Below are positions 27,231 to 36,079 of a stretch of DNA of 64,000 nucleotides, in pieces. Each line of letters begins with the position of its first letter. The stretch's first letter is position 1. The notes under the pieces were generated by a model, which saw nothing but the letters and a program-made list of their open reading frames with translations, did not search any database and had not been told where the DNA came from. The stretch lies in contig NZ_SLWV01000001.1 of assembly GCF_004345705.1 (NCBI RefSeq), forward strand, positions 62,001 to 126,000, in the 5' to 3' direction. Source of the stretch: Marinisporobacter balticus (GTDB lineage: Bacteria > Bacillota > Clostridia > Peptostreptococcales > Thermotaleaceae). A program made the position numbers and the translations under genes.

Positions 27231-27497
27231 TTATAAGAAATTTTTTGAATCTAGTGGCCACTTTCCATATTTTCTAGCAGAAGCCATAAATTGATCAACA
27301 TTGCCGAATCTTTCATAACAAGCAATCTGTGCTCGGGCTTCATTTAAAGCTGTGCTTCTTTTTTCCTTGTGAGTCATTCCTAATGCTAGTCCAGACATGG
27401 AGCAAGTAACTGGCATAGATAGAATTCTGTCCATAGGTTTTCCTGTCATAAATGCAGTCAATCGTTCATTTGGTGTCATCTGATCATCTTTGTGCAT
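27231..27497 (-). pseudogene. Truncated N-terminus of a UroD/MtaA-type methyltransferase
   Basis: An 88-residue ORF from ATG 27497 (behind AGGGAGG). Residues about 6-66 (MTPNERLTAFMTGKPMDRIL, then a SMSGLALGMTHKEKR stretch, then AQIACYERFGN) match the N-terminus of MtaA/UroD methyltransferases, which are about 340 residues. The final 20 or so residues (FMASARKYGKWPL) do not look like that family, so the gene appears fused to other sequence by deletion. Upstream of the corrinoid protein gene by 41 bases; it may still be translated. A short functional protein cannot be ruled out. Confidence 0.65.
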
Positions 27498-27573
27498 ATA
27501 ATGCCCTCCCTTTGTCAATTCGGTTTTCTTCAAAACATTTACTTATTCAGATCTTTTTTTTTCGTATTCACAA

Positions 27574-28443
27574 TTAAAGTAAATTAATGGTTTTAATAAT
27601 CCCATCTTTTAATTCAAACGCTTTGTTTTTAACACACATTTGTCCAACAAATTTTGCTTTGCCAATCACTTTTATACAAGCTTCGGAATATTTTATAGTT
27701 TCTCCAAGATCAATATCTTTCCATACGGCTTTGTCTGTTCCTAATAATGCAAAAGTCGTTTTAGGGCAAAGTAATAAAATGGTTTCATTACTAATCATTG
27801 CTTCTATCCTTTTTAATAGTGGATAGGTAAACATTTCTACCACTTGTTCTGAGAATTTGGGCCCTAAAATATTTAATCCTCCAGAAGAATCCGCATAACT
27901 AATCATATTGACCCCTACTTTTTGGGCTTCTTCCGTAAAACGTACTATTTCATCTTGTAACTTATCAAAAATTTCTTTCATAACCGCTGGATTTTTTCTA
28001 AAAATCTTAAACACATAGCGTGAATCCATTAAGACATTCATGATTGTAAAAGGGCCTGAAATATACAAAACCACATTTTCTCCTTCTTCTCGTAAACATT
28101 TACATGCTTTTAAAACTTCCGCGATCCGTCCTTTTGAATAATCAATTTGGGGTAAGTTTAATACTTCCTCTGCATTTGTACAAATATAATCTTTTGCTCT
28201 TGGTCCTATGTTCTCATCCCCAAAATTGATACTTCCACCCATTGCTTCCCCTTCAACAGTATGGCAAAATGGCAATTCACAAAAATTTCTATCATCATAT
28301 TTTTTCAATTCTTTGGCAAGTAAGACCATACTTTCCCCATTTTTATAAGCTTCTGGAAATTTCAAGCCTGTTTTTTCTGTGACTTCTTTATTGATCCCCA
28401 CAGCATTATCATACGTACAATTAAAGTCAATCATTTTCCCCAT
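27574..28443 (-). CDS. UroD-family protein, probable corrinoid-dependent methyltransferase
   Basis: A 289-residue protein related to uroporphyrinogen decarboxylase/MtaA methyltransferases. Recognisable segments: VVLYISGPFTIMNVLMDSRY, KVGVNMISYADSSGGLNILGP, and the metal-site-like LLLCPKTTFALLGT and GQMCVKN, in place of the HxC...C of MtaA. Shorter than MtaA by about 50 residues, mainly at the N-terminus, but the frame is clean with a normal start (ATG 28443, AGGAGGGG). It directly follows the CobW-type gene (15-base gap) and precedes the decayed corrinoid genes. The methyl donor is unknown. True heme-pathway UroD activity is unlikely from the neighbourhood. Confidence 0.78.
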   Translation of the reverse strand: MGKMIDFNCTYDNAVGINKEVTEKTGLKFPEAYKNGESMVLLAKELKKYDDRNFCELPFCHTVEGEAMGGSINFGDENIGPRAKDYICTNAEEVLNLPQIDYSKGRIAEVLKACKCLREEGENVVLYISGPFTIMNVLMDSRYVFKIFRKNPAVMKEIFDKLQDEIVRFTEEAQKVGVNMISYADSSGGLNILGPKFSEQVVEMFTYPLLKRIEAMISNETILLLCPKTTFALLGTDKAVWKDIDLGETIKYSEACIKVIGKAKFVGQMCVKNKAFELKDGIIKTINLL

Positions 28444-28458
28444 TCTGACCCCTCCTAC

Positions 28459-29373
28459 TTATTCATGAAATATTTCAAATATTTTTTCTTTCCTTAAGTT
28501 ACTACCAATGACAGCTATTTTTGTTTCCTTACATTCTTCTATATATTCCCAATGATAATGATGTGGCGTAAAATCAAAGTAAATAAACTGGTTTGTATCA
28601 AGTTTTAACATCCCTTTCGCTCTCAACACAAAACCATACGTCCTATCCTTTAAAGAAGTAAATATTTTTTCCATGTCTTTTACTGAAAAAATTCTTGGAT
28701 TACTAACAGCACAGTTACTAAAAATTTTATTAGCAGGCATGGATATCGCATTTTCTTCGAAATCGTTTTCCAATTTTTTAACTGTATTTAATATTTCAAT
28801 TATTTCTTCACCTGGATAAGAATACCAATCTTCCTTAAAAATAAATGCGGATTGATTATTTATTCTTATTTTAGTAATTACCTTTTCAATTTCATTGTGA
28901 GATATTTTATCAAAGTAGCTTAAAAAAATAATATGTGCATTTCGAATTTGATCTACATAAAATCCACCAAAGTTCTCCAAATAATCATCGAATGCACTTG
29001 CATCTACAATCGTTATTAAATGATTTATTTTTACACTGAAATCTGAATTTTTAGAGATTTTATTACAAACCTTTATAATATCTGATAAGCTTCCAACACC
29101 AGATGGCTCTATCAATATATGGTTTGGTCTATATTCTAAAACTAACTCTTCTATGGCTTTTTTAAAATCTTGTACCAAACTACAACAAATACAACCAGCA
29201 TAAATCTCTCTAATAGGCAACTTGTCCTCAATCAAGTCTGCATCAACGCCAACATCGCCAAATTCATTTTCAATCAAAACAGTTTTTCCTTCTATATTTG
29301 GAATAATTTTTCTCAAAAATGTAGTCTTTCCAGCTCCCAAAAAACCTGAAATAATATTTATATTAATATTCAA
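28459..29373 (-). CDS. CobW/COG0523 family metal-binding GTPase
   Basis: G3E GTPase of the CobW/COG0523 family. P-loop GFLGAGKTT at residues 10-18, a CxCC metal motif (CICC, 61-64), the Walker B-like LIEPSGVG and a C-terminal CobW domain (YGFVLRAKGML...FDFTPHHYHWE). Members deliver metals such as zinc or cobalt to enzymes; here adjacency to a UroD-type methyltransferase suggests it supplies zinc or cobalt to that enzyme. First gene of the corrinoid locus. A weak promoter (TAGACT, 17 bases, TAAAAT) is seen about 90-130 bases upstream but I do not annotate it separately. Confidence 0.9.
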   Translation of the reverse strand: MNININIISGFLGAGKTTFLRKIIPNIEGKTVLIENEFGDVGVDADLIEDKLPIREIYAGCICCSLVQDFKKAIEELVLEYRPNHILIEPSGVGSLSDIIKVCNKISKNSDFSVKINHLITIVDASAFDDYLENFGGFYVDQIRNAHIIFLSYFDKISHNEIEKVITKIRINNQSAFIFKEDWYSYPGEEIIEILNTVKKLENDFEENAISMPANKIFSNCAVSNPRIFSVKDMEKIFTSLKDRTYGFVLRAKGMLKLDTNQFIYFDFTPHHYHWEYIEECKETKIAVIGSNLRKEKIFEIFHE

Positions 29374-29630
29374 TATAAACCTCCTTTGTAACTAAAGTCT
29401 TTTTTTCCTGCTGTTTTACCGTTCGCAAATTTCTAAAACAATCGCTCTATATCTATAAAATCCTATAGATACCTTAAAGAAAATTTTATCATTTGTAAAA
29501 ATATCAGTCTAATTGCTATTTTCTATCTTAAATATTTGTTTATAGATTATTTCTATAATAACAAAATAACAGTCTAGAAAAAGCGACTTTGACATATAGA
29601 CACTTAATATCCATATATTTATATAAATAA

Positions 29631-29654
29631 AAAAAAGAGAGTATTTACTCTCTT
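29631..29654 (-). terminator. Terminator after tRNA-Sec
   Basis: AAGAGAGTAAATACTCTC hairpin followed by TTTTTTTT on the minus strand, ten bases beyond the tRNA 3' end. Confidence 0.85.
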
Positions 29655-29663
29655 AATAATCAT

Positions 29664-29760
29664 TGGCGGGAATATGTGAGAATCGAACTCACCTAAGACG
29701 CTCTTAACGCCTCAAACTGGTTTTGAAGACCAGAGGCAACACCAGCCACCATCTACTCCC
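29664..29760 (-). tRNA. selC: tRNA-Sec (anticodon TCA)
   Basis: Minus-strand cloverleaf of 97 bases including encoded CCA (29664-29666). Acceptor starts GGGAGTA and ends with ATTCCC plus discriminator G. Anticodon TCA at 29724-29726 in a CTGGT/ACCAG stem, a long variable arm (AGGCG/CGTCT stem) and a T arm GTGAG-TTCGATT-CTCAC. The long variable arm and the UCA anticodon identify tRNA-Sec. It serves with selA, selB and selD in the same window; the client gene selD is at 43038. Confidence 0.97.
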
Positions 29761-29789
29761 ATGTATTTTGTTTTTATTCGTACTAATTA

Positions 29790-29818
29790 ATTATAGCATA
29801 CTCCTACTGATTACGCAA
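29790..29818 (-). promoter_or_regulatory. Likely promoter of tRNA-Sec
   Basis: TTGCGT (29813-29818), 17-base spacer, TATAAT (29790-29795) with TG one base upstream, on the minus strand about 30 bases before the tRNA. The rest of the gap 29374-30008 (tRNA aside) holds two terminators and no ORF that I can support. Confidence 0.7.
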
Positions 29819-29962
29819 GAATACCGCTGTCGTTTTTAATAAAATTTTGTCATCCTCAAAATACTCATGAAAACAATGTGTATGCTCTTTCATCCATGCA
29901 CTCTATCATTATTAACCTCTTATAAGTTATTCCCATCCTACTAGCTAATTATACTTACAATT

Positions 29963-29994
29963 AAACCCTCTAACTTTAAATGTTAGAGGGTTTT
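29963..29994. terminator. Terminator-like hairpin after AGCS gene 1
   Basis: ACCCTCTAAC/GTTAGAGGGT stem with T runs on both strands (GGGTTTAATT on minus, GGGTTTTATC on plus), just downstream of the AGCS stop at 30009. Likely terminator of the minus-strand symporter gene. Confidence 0.7.
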
Positions 29995-30008
29995 ATCATG
30001 TTCTATAC

Positions 30009-31478
30009 TTACCTAAGCTTCTTCTTATCTCCAGATTTAGATATTCTATTTTCCCAAAATTCAGCATTTTCAATTCCTAATGCTTTAGGATCAAATGTGT
30101 ATTTTTCCACGCCATTTGCCATTTGTTTTTCATAATCTTTAAGTGCTGCGAATGCAGGCTTACGTAGCATTATAATCGCAATGATATTTAACCAAGCCAT
30201 CATTCCAACCCCTACATCACCTAGTGCCCAAGCCAATCCAGCCGTCTTAACAGTTCCATAGAAAGTAGCACCTAATAGCATAACTCTTAAACCAGAAATC
30301 ATCCAACCATAGCTTGGTCCAAATTTTCTGATCAAATATGCTACATTCGTTTCAGCTATATAATAATATGCCATTAATGTTGTAAACGCAAAGAATAGAA
30401 GTGAAACGGCAACAAATGCACTACCAAATCCTGGAAACATCGATTCTACAGCATTTTTCGTATACGCAGGACCAATATCAACATTCGATAAATTTTCTAC
30501 TATAAATCCACCAGCAGGACTTACAACATTATACATTCCTGTAATCAAAATCATAAATCCAGTTGCAGAGCATACAAACAATGTATCGATATATACGGAG
30601 AACGCTTGTACCAAACCTTGTTGCGCAGGATGCGGCACTTCAGCAGCAGCTGCTGCTTGCGGGCCTGTACCTTGACCTGCTTCATTTGAATAAATTCCAC
30701 GTTTTACTCCCCAAGAAATTGCCATACCAAAAATCCCTGCAAATGCTGGCTCTAAAGCAAATGCGCTTTTAAAAACTAATGTAACTACTTTTGGTAGTTC
30801 AGAAATATTCATGAAAATTATAACTACAGCGACAAGGATATATGCACCAGCCATGAATGGCACTATAATTTCCGCAGCTTTTCCTATACGCTTAACGCCA
30901 CCAAATACGATTAATCCTAAAACAGCAATTAAACCAAAACCTGTAATCATTGGACTAATCCCAAATGCATTCTCTAAACCTGCACCAATACTATTTGATT
31001 GAACTCCAGGTAAAAACAGCCCAACACCAAGTATAGTTGCAACAGCAAATGTTATGCCATACCATTTAATTCCTAATCCTTTTTCAATATAGTATGCTGG
31101 ACCTCCACGATACTCTCCGTTTTGTTCTTCTTTGTAAATTTGTCCCAAAACAGATTCTACATATGCTGAACCAGCACCTAAAAACGCAATCGTCCACATC
31201 CAAAATAATGCACCTGGACCTCCTAATGCTATCGCAGTAGCAACACCTGCTATATTCCCTGTACCCACACGTCCTGAAATCGCAATAGAAAATGCTTGGA
31301 ACGATGTTACTCCTGTTTCAGATGTTTCTCCACCAAATAATAATTTTACCATTTCTTTAAGATGTCGTACTTGTAAGAAACGTGTTGCGAAAGAAAAATA
31401 AACCCCTACCCCTAAACATAAATATATTAGTGCTTTACTCCAAATAATACCGTTCAAAAAATCTACAATCTGATTCAC
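30009..31478 (-). CDS. Sodium:alanine symporter family protein (AGCS), copy 1
   Basis: A 489-residue membrane symporter of the alanine/glycine:cation family. Signature GTGNIAGVATAIALGGPGALFWMW (given here as GTGNIAGVATAIALGGPG) near residue 72 and a second FSNEAGQG-like site (IYSNEAGQGTGPQ). About ten to eleven hydrophobic segments. A second family member (41635-43011) is 10 kb away on the other strand; they are diverged paralogues. The promoter region carries an unusual phased repeat (31537-31574). Substrate unverified: alanine, glycine or a related amino acid with sodium. Confidence 0.93.
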   Translation of the reverse strand: MNQIVDFLNGIIWSKALIYLCLGVGVYFSFATRFLQVRHLKEMVKLLFGGETSETGVTSFQAFSIAISGRVGTGNIAGVATAIALGGPGALFWMWTIAFLGAGSAYVESVLGQIYKEEQNGEYRGGPAYYIEKGLGIKWYGITFAVATILGVGLFLPGVQSNSIGAGLENAFGISPMITGFGLIAVLGLIVFGGVKRIGKAAEIIVPFMAGAYILVAVVIIFMNISELPKVVTLVFKSAFALEPAFAGIFGMAISWGVKRGIYSNEAGQGTGPQAAAAAEVPHPAQQGLVQAFSVYIDTLFVCSATGFMILITGMYNVVSPAGGFIVENLSNVDIGPAYTKNAVESMFPGFGSAFVAVSLLFFAFTTLMAYYYIAETNVAYLIRKFGPSYGWMISGLRVMLLGATFYGTVKTAGLAWALGDVGVGMMAWLNIIAIIMLRKPAFAALKDYEKQMANGVEKYTFDPKALGIENAEFWENRISKSGDKKKLR

Positions 31479-31522
31479 TGAAATTCCTCCTTTTTTTTAT
31501 ATTTTTTGAACATTACAAAAAT

Positions 31523-31528
31523 ATTATA
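31523..31528 (-). promoter_or_regulatory. -10 box of AGCS gene 1
   Basis: TATAAT on the minus strand, preceded by ATGT. At 17 bases upstream there is no good -35 box; the region is instead filled by the CTAC repeats, which suggests activator dependence (inference). Confidence 0.5.
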
Positions 31529-31536
31529 ACATATTT

Positions 31537-31574
31537 CCCTACACATTTCTACTGTTTTCTACGCATTCCTACAG
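31537..31574. repeat. Four CTAC units at 10-bp spacing upstream of AGCS gene 1
   Basis: Plus strand: CTAC at 31539-31542, 31549-31552, 31559-31562 and 31569-31572, exactly 10 bases apart, embedded in variants of TTCCTACACA, TTTCTACTG, TTTCTACGC and TTCCTACAG. Read on the minus strand they are GTAG-N6 units immediately upstream of the -10. One unit per helical turn fits cooperative binding of a regulator, which is not identified. Confidence 0.6.
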
Positions 31575-31630
31575 ACGAACTAATATTATTTCTAAATTTT
31601 AATCTTTTTTTGTTATTTTTCAATTTTACT

Positions 31631-31659
31631 TTGAAAAGAATGATCCACTCGTATATAAT
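31631..31659 (+). promoter_or_regulatory. SigA promoter of the ABC-F gene
   Basis: TTGAAA (31631-31636), 17-base spacer, TATAAT (31654-31659) on the plus strand. It gives a leader of about 125 bases, which contains a short CTATAAAA/TTTTATAG hairpin and a four-codon ATG...TAG mini-ORF (ATG CAT ATA CAA TAG); whether these regulate is unknown. With AGCS repeat sites this accounts for the 314-base gap 31479-31792. Confidence 0.7.
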
Positions 31660-31792
31660 TAACTATGTAGGCCTATCTATCTTCTATAAAAGATTTTCAT
31701 TTTATAGCTCTCATGCATATACAATAGATCTCATTGAACTAGTTTACTTTTACCATTTAGATAAACAAACATATTAAGAAAGGAAGTATGAA

Positions 31793-33349
31793 ATGAGTAT
31801 TTTAACAGTGAAAAATCTAAGTCATGGATTTGGAGACCGTGCAATTTTTAATAATGTCTCCTTTAGACTTTTAAAAGGCGAACATATCGGGCTCATTGGA
31901 GCCAACGGAGAAGGTAAATCCACTTTTATGAACATCATCACCAGAAAATTAGAACCTGATGAAGGAAACATCGAATGGTCAAAACGTGTTCGAATTGGTT
32001 ATCTAGATCAACATACTGTACTTGAAAAAGGACTTACAATCCGCCATGTCCTAAAAAATGCATTCAAATATCTCTTTGATCTTGAAACTGAAATGAACCA
32101 AATATGTGATAATATGGCTGATGCTACACCAGAAGAGCTTGAGCGAATGCTTGAAGATCTAGGTACAATCCAAGATGTTTTAACACATAATGACTTTTAT
32201 ATCATTGATTCAAAAGTTGAAGAAATTGCTAGAGGACTAGGATTAGATGGTATTGGGCTTGATAAGGATGTTCATGATCTTAGCGGTGGACAAAGAACAA
32301 AGGTTTTACTTGCAAAATTGCTCCTCGAAAAACCAGATATTCTTCTTTTAGATGAACCTACAAACTATTTAGATGAACAACATATTGAATGGCTAAAACG
32401 TTATCTTCAAGAATATGAAAATGCTTTTATTTTGATTTCTCATGATATTTCATTTCTAAATAGTGTTATCAACTTAATCTATCATATGGAGAATCAAGAA
32501 TTAAACCGTTATGTAGGTGACTATGATAATTTTTTAAATATTCATGAAGCAAAAAAACAACAACTTGAATCTGCCTATAAAAAACAACAACAAGAAATTG
32601 CATCATTGAAAGATTTTGTTGCCAGAAACAAAGCAAGAGTTGCCACTAGAAACATGGCAATGTCTAGGCAGAAAAAACTTGATAAAATGGATGTAATCGA
32701 ACTTGCTAACGAAAAACCAAAACCTGAATTTAACTTTAAACAATCTAGGGCTTCAGGAAAACTGATTTTTGAAACAAAAAACCTTGTTATTGGATATGAT
32801 GAACCTCTTTCTAAGCCTTTAAATCTGTGTATGGAACGCGGACAAAAAATCGCACTTATGGGCGCAAATGGGCTTGGAAAAACGACCCTACTTCGAAGTA
32901 TTTTAGCTGAAATCAAAGCCATTTCTGGATCTGTTGAACTAGGAGATTATTTGCATATGGGCTATTTTGAACAAGAAATCAAAGAAGCCAATTACAAAAC
33001 GTGTATTGAAGAAACATGGCAAGAATTCCCTTCTTATACGCAAGCTGAAATTCGCGCTGCCCTCGCCAAATGTGGTTTAACCACCCAACATATAGAAAGT
33101 AAAATTCTTGTGTTAAGCGGTGGAGAACAAGCAAAAGTACGTCTTTGTAAGCTACTTAATAGAGAAACAAATTTATTGATTCTAGACGAACCAACAAACC
33201 ATCTAGATGTTGATGCAAAAGAAGAATTGAAACGTGCCCTTCAAGAATACACGGGTAGCATCCTTCTTATCTGCCACGAACCCGAATTTTATAATGACAT
33301 CGTAACAGATATATGGAATTGTGAGTCTTGGACAACTAAAATAGTATAG
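31793..33349 (+). CDS. ABC-F family ATPase
   Basis: Cytosolic ATP-binding cassette protein without membrane domain, 518 residues, two nucleotide-binding domains. Walker A GANGEGKS (37-44) and GANGLGKT (second domain), signatures LSGGQRTK and LSGGEQAK, Walker B ILLLDEPTN and LLILDEPTN. The interdomain linker (about residues 240-320) is rich in Lys, Gln and Asp. Closest in style to YbiT/YdiF-type translational regulators; resistance factors have similar layout, so a drug-resistance role cannot be excluded. Plus strand, with its own promoter at 31631. Confidence 0.9.
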   Translation: MSILTVKNLSHGFGDRAIFNNVSFRLLKGEHIGLIGANGEGKSTFMNIITRKLEPDEGNIEWSKRVRIGYLDQHTVLEKGLTIRHVLKNAFKYLFDLETEMNQICDNMADATPEELERMLEDLGTIQDVLTHNDFYIIDSKVEEIARGLGLDGIGLDKDVHDLSGGQRTKVLLAKLLLEKPDILLLDEPTNYLDEQHIEWLKRYLQEYENAFILISHDISFLNSVINLIYHMENQELNRYVGDYDNFLNIHEAKKQQLESAYKKQQQEIASLKDFVARNKARVATRNMAMSRQKKLDKMDVIELANEKPKPEFNFKQSRASGKLIFETKNLVIGYDEPLSKPLNLCMERGQKIALMGANGLGKTTLLRSILAEIKAISGSVELGDYLHMGYFEQEIKEANYKTCIEETWQEFPSYTQAEIRAALAKCGLTTQHIESKILVLSGGEQAKVRLCKLLNRETNLLILDEPTNHLDVDAKEELKRALQEYTGSILLICHEPEFYNDIVTDIWNCESWTTKIV

Positions 33350-33350
33350 C

Positions 33351-33384
33351 AGCAAAAGGCTAGGATTTCTCCTAGCCTTTTGCT
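33351..33384. terminator. Bidirectional terminator between the ABC-F gene and nitroreductase
   Basis: A 14-bp perfect stem AGCAAAAGGCTAGG/CCTAGCCTTTTGCT with a six-base loop between two convergent genes. Confidence 0.85.
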
Positions 33385-33396
33385 ATAAATGTAAAC

Positions 33397-34134
33397 TTAT
33401 TTCATTTCAAAACCTTTGCTTTTCAAAAATTCTCTCATATGTGGTCTTAACTCATTTCCCATTTTTTCTGCTACCTGCTTAGACCATGAATCATCTCTTT
33501 TTCCTCTTGTTCTCTCACTATAATATTCACTGACTAATTTATCATATTCTCTTATTTTTTCTTCATCTTTTTCTATACGATATTTATCGTTTTTAAGTAT
33601 AACATCCAAAGGTAATCTTGGTTTTGTTTCTGGGTCTTGATCTGGATATCCTAAACACATACCAAATACAGGATATACATTCTTAGGGATATCTAAAAGT
33701 TCACAAACCTTATAGGGATCGTTTCTTAACCCTCCTATGTACACACCACCTAATCCCATTGCTTCAGCCCCTATCATCATATTTTGAGCAACAAGGGCAG
33801 TATCAACAGTTGCCATGATCAACGACTCCGTATACCCCTCTATCATCTGCGTACTATTTATCTTACAAGCTAAATCTAATCTATTTAAGTCAGCACAAAA
33901 CACAAAAAACAACGGACATTTTTCAACATAAATTTGATCGCTACTTAATTTTGCAATTTCTTTCCGGATAGCCATATCTCTTATTCTAATAATTGTATAG
34001 GCCTGCACAAACGTAGAAGTGGAAGCACATTGTGCTGCTTCAATAATCATTTTTATTTTTTCTTCTTCAACACTTCTATCTTGAAACTTTCTGATAGATC
34101 TGTGAGATTTTAAAAGTTTTATCACTTCATTCAT
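33397..34134 (-). CDS. NfsA-type NAD(P)H nitroreductase
   Basis: Flavin (FMN)-dependent nitroreductase family protein of 245 residues, oxygen-insensitive NfsA/frp type. Family features: N-terminal HRSIRKFQDRSVEEEKI, ASTSTFVQAYTIIRI, the GAEAMGLGGVYIGGLRN segment, and CLGYPDQDPETKPRLP. Probably reduces nitro compounds, quinones or flavins with NAD(P)H; the natural substrate is unknown. Alone, convergent to the ABC-F gene. Confidence 0.88.
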   Translation of the reverse strand: MNEVIKLLKSHRSIRKFQDRSVEEEKIKMIIEAAQCASTSTFVQAYTIIRIRDMAIRKEIAKLSSDQIYVEKCPLFFVFCADLNRLDLACKINSTQMIEGYTESLIMATVDTALVAQNMMIGAEAMGLGGVYIGGLRNDPYKVCELLDIPKNVYPVFGMCLGYPDQDPETKPRLPLDVILKNDKYRIEKDEEKIREYDKLVSEYYSERTRGKRDDSWSKQVAEKMGNELRPHMREFLKSKGFEMK

Positions 34135-34204
34135 TTAAATACCTTCCTTTCTTATTTTTTTATTAATACCCAACAATATGCAAGCTCATTCAAAGTTGGC
34201 CACG

Positions 34205-35149
34205 CTATTTTCCAATTTCTCTTAACTTTTCATATCTTTGATCTAACAATGTATTTGAATCTAATTTTAATAATGCTGGTAATTCTTTGATTAAATAATC
34301 TTTGATATTATTTGAAACGAATTCAATATCTTTATGTGCGCCACCCAAAGGTTCTCCAATAATTTTATCAATTACTTTCATTTCTAGCAAATCTTTAGCC
34401 GTCAATTTCATAATATCTGCTGCTTTTTCAGCTAAACCAGCATCCTTCCATAGGATACTTGAAAGCCCTTCTGGGGAAATCACAGAGTAGATTGTATGCT
34501 CCAACATGCAGACTCTATCAGCAATTCCTAAACCTAATGCGCCTCCACTTCCACCTTCTCCAATGACAAAAGAAATAATCGGTGTTTTTAATCTACTCAT
34601 CTCTAGCAAGTTTGTAGCAATCGCTTCTCCTTGACCCCTTTCTTCTGCACCTAATCCGCAATATGCACCTGGTGTATCTATAAAGGTCACGACAGGTCTT
34701 TTAAATTTTTCCGCCTGCTTCATAAGTCTTAACGCTTTTCGATACCCTTCCGGATGCGCCATACCAAAATTTCTTTTGATATTTTCCTTTGTGTCCTTTC
34801 CCTTTTGATGCCCAATTACCGTTACAGCAATTCCTTCAAATGTTCCAATTCCACCAATAATAGCAGCATCGTCCATATATAGGCGGTCTCCATGCAGTTC
34901 AATAAAATCAGGCATTATCGTTTTTACATATTCTACCGTTGTTGGCCTTTCTTGTAATCTAGCAATTTTTACTTTCTGCCAAGGAGACAAGTTTGCATAT
35001 ACATCTCTTTTCATCTGGTCTAATTTTTTTCTTAATATGTCAATCTCACTTACTAGATTCACATTGTTTTCTTTAGAGAAGTTTTCCAATCCTATAATTT
35101 TATTTTCTAGCTCTATTAACGACTTTTCAAATTCTAGGGTATTATGCAT
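34205..35149 (-). CDS. accA: Acetyl-CoA carboxylase carboxyltransferase subunit alpha
   Basis: With AccD it transfers the carboxyl group from biotin to acetyl-CoA. About 314 residues from ATG 35149 (an in-frame GTG at 35158 is the alternative). Motifs: IVTFIDTPGAYCGLGAEERGQ (shown as FIDTPGAYCGLGAEERG) and FVIGEGGSGGALGLG, plus the MLEHTIYSVISPEG C-terminal segment. Overlaps the end of accD by eight bases, the normal accD-accA coupling. No fab genes follow; after accA is an unremarkable 65-base gap. Confidence 0.97.
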   Translation of the reverse strand: MHNTLEFEKSLIELENKIIGLENFSKENNVNLVSEIDILRKKLDQMKRDVYANLSPWQKVKIARLQERPTTVEYVKTIMPDFIELHGDRLYMDDAAIIGGIGTFEGIAVTVIGHQKGKDTKENIKRNFGMAHPEGYRKALRLMKQAEKFKRPVVTFIDTPGAYCGLGAEERGQGEAIATNLLEMSRLKTPIISFVIGEGGSGGALGLGIADRVCMLEHTIYSVISPEGLSSILWKDAGLAEKAADIMKLTAKDLLEMKVIDKIIGEPLGGAHKDIEFVSNNIKDYLIKELPALLKLDSNTLLDQRYEKLREIGK

Positions 35150-36062
35150 TACTTCCACCCCCTAATGTATGGATATATAGTATTTTATAGAGCATTTTCC
35201 TTAAATCCTTTCTGTACACGATCTGATCAACGAATCCTCTTTCCTTTAGAAATTCTGCTCGCTGAAATCCTTCCGGTAGCTTTTGTCTAATAGTTTGTTC
35301 GATTACTCTAGTCCCTGCAAACCCTATTAAAGCACCAGGTTCCGCTAAAATAATGTCTCCTAGCATAGCAAAACTAGCTGTAACGCCTCCTGTTGTAGGA
35401 TCTGTTAGAACAGAAATATATAATAACCCTTCATCCGATAATTTACCCAGTGCTGCAGAGGTTTTACCCATCTGCATAAGTGAGAATATTCCTTCCTGCA
35501 TTCTCGCTCCACCAGATGCACAAAAAATGATTACAGGATATCTTTTTTCTATTGCTTTTTCGATTGCTCTGGTGATTTTCTCACCTACTACACATCCCAT
35601 ACTTCCCATCATAAAATTAGGATTCATCACACATAATATTGCTGAAGCACCATTGATTTTACCCTCTCCAGTTATAACAGCTTCACTTTCCCCTGATTTT
35701 TCTTCTGCTTTATGAATTTTTCCTTCATATTCTGGAAAATTTAGTGGGTCTATTGTTTTTAATGCTTGATCATATTCTATAAAACTACCTTCATCTACGA
35801 TTAACCCTATTCGTTCTCTCGCCTCTATTCTAAAATGATACCCACATTTTTCACATGTATAAAACTGATCTTTTGCTTCTTCTTTTAAAACATATGTATT
35901 ACAATTTTTACATTTTATTTTTGATGCATCATTCAAATCTTTCTCTTCCTTTATAGTACACGTGATAGGATTCATTTTTTTATCTATATTTTTGTATCCT
36001 TTTTCTTCATATAAGTTTATCGTTGCATATTTCTTCTTTTTTCGGAAGATTTCACTTAACAT
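35142..36062 (-). CDS. accD: Acetyl-CoA carboxylase carboxyltransferase subunit beta
   Basis: 306 residues. An N-terminal four-Cys zinc ribbon (CKNCN...CEKCGY) is intact, and the carboxyltransferase core has CASGGARMQEGIFSLMQM and LTDPTTGGVTASFA. Start ATG 36062 (AAAAGAGG). Together with accA forms the alpha2beta2 carboxyltransferase. Unlike accA, the zinc ribbon can bind mRNA in E. coli; that is not tested here. Confidence 0.97.
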   Translation of the reverse strand: MLSEIFRKKKKYATINLYEEKGYKNIDKKMNPITCTIKEEKDLNDASKIKCKNCNTYVLKEEAKDQFYTCEKCGYHFRIEARERIGLIVDEGSFIEYDQALKTIDPLNFPEYEGKIHKAEEKSGESEAVITGEGKINGASAILCVMNPNFMMGSMGCVVGEKITRAIEKAIEKRYPVIIFCASGGARMQEGIFSLMQMGKTSAALGKLSDEGLLYISVLTDPTTGGVTASFAMLGDIILAEPGALIGFAGTRVIEQTIRQKLPEGFQRAEFLKERGFVDQIVYRKDLRKMLYKILYIHTLGGGSNA

Positions 36063-36079
36063 TTTTTCCCTCCTCTTTA

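Noticed and set aside
24683..29373. A mobile element or phage causing the decayed corrinoid locus
   Set aside because: I see no transposase, integrase, terminal inverted repeats or tRNA-end attachment site; tRNA-Sec is nearby but intact with no duplicate tail found.
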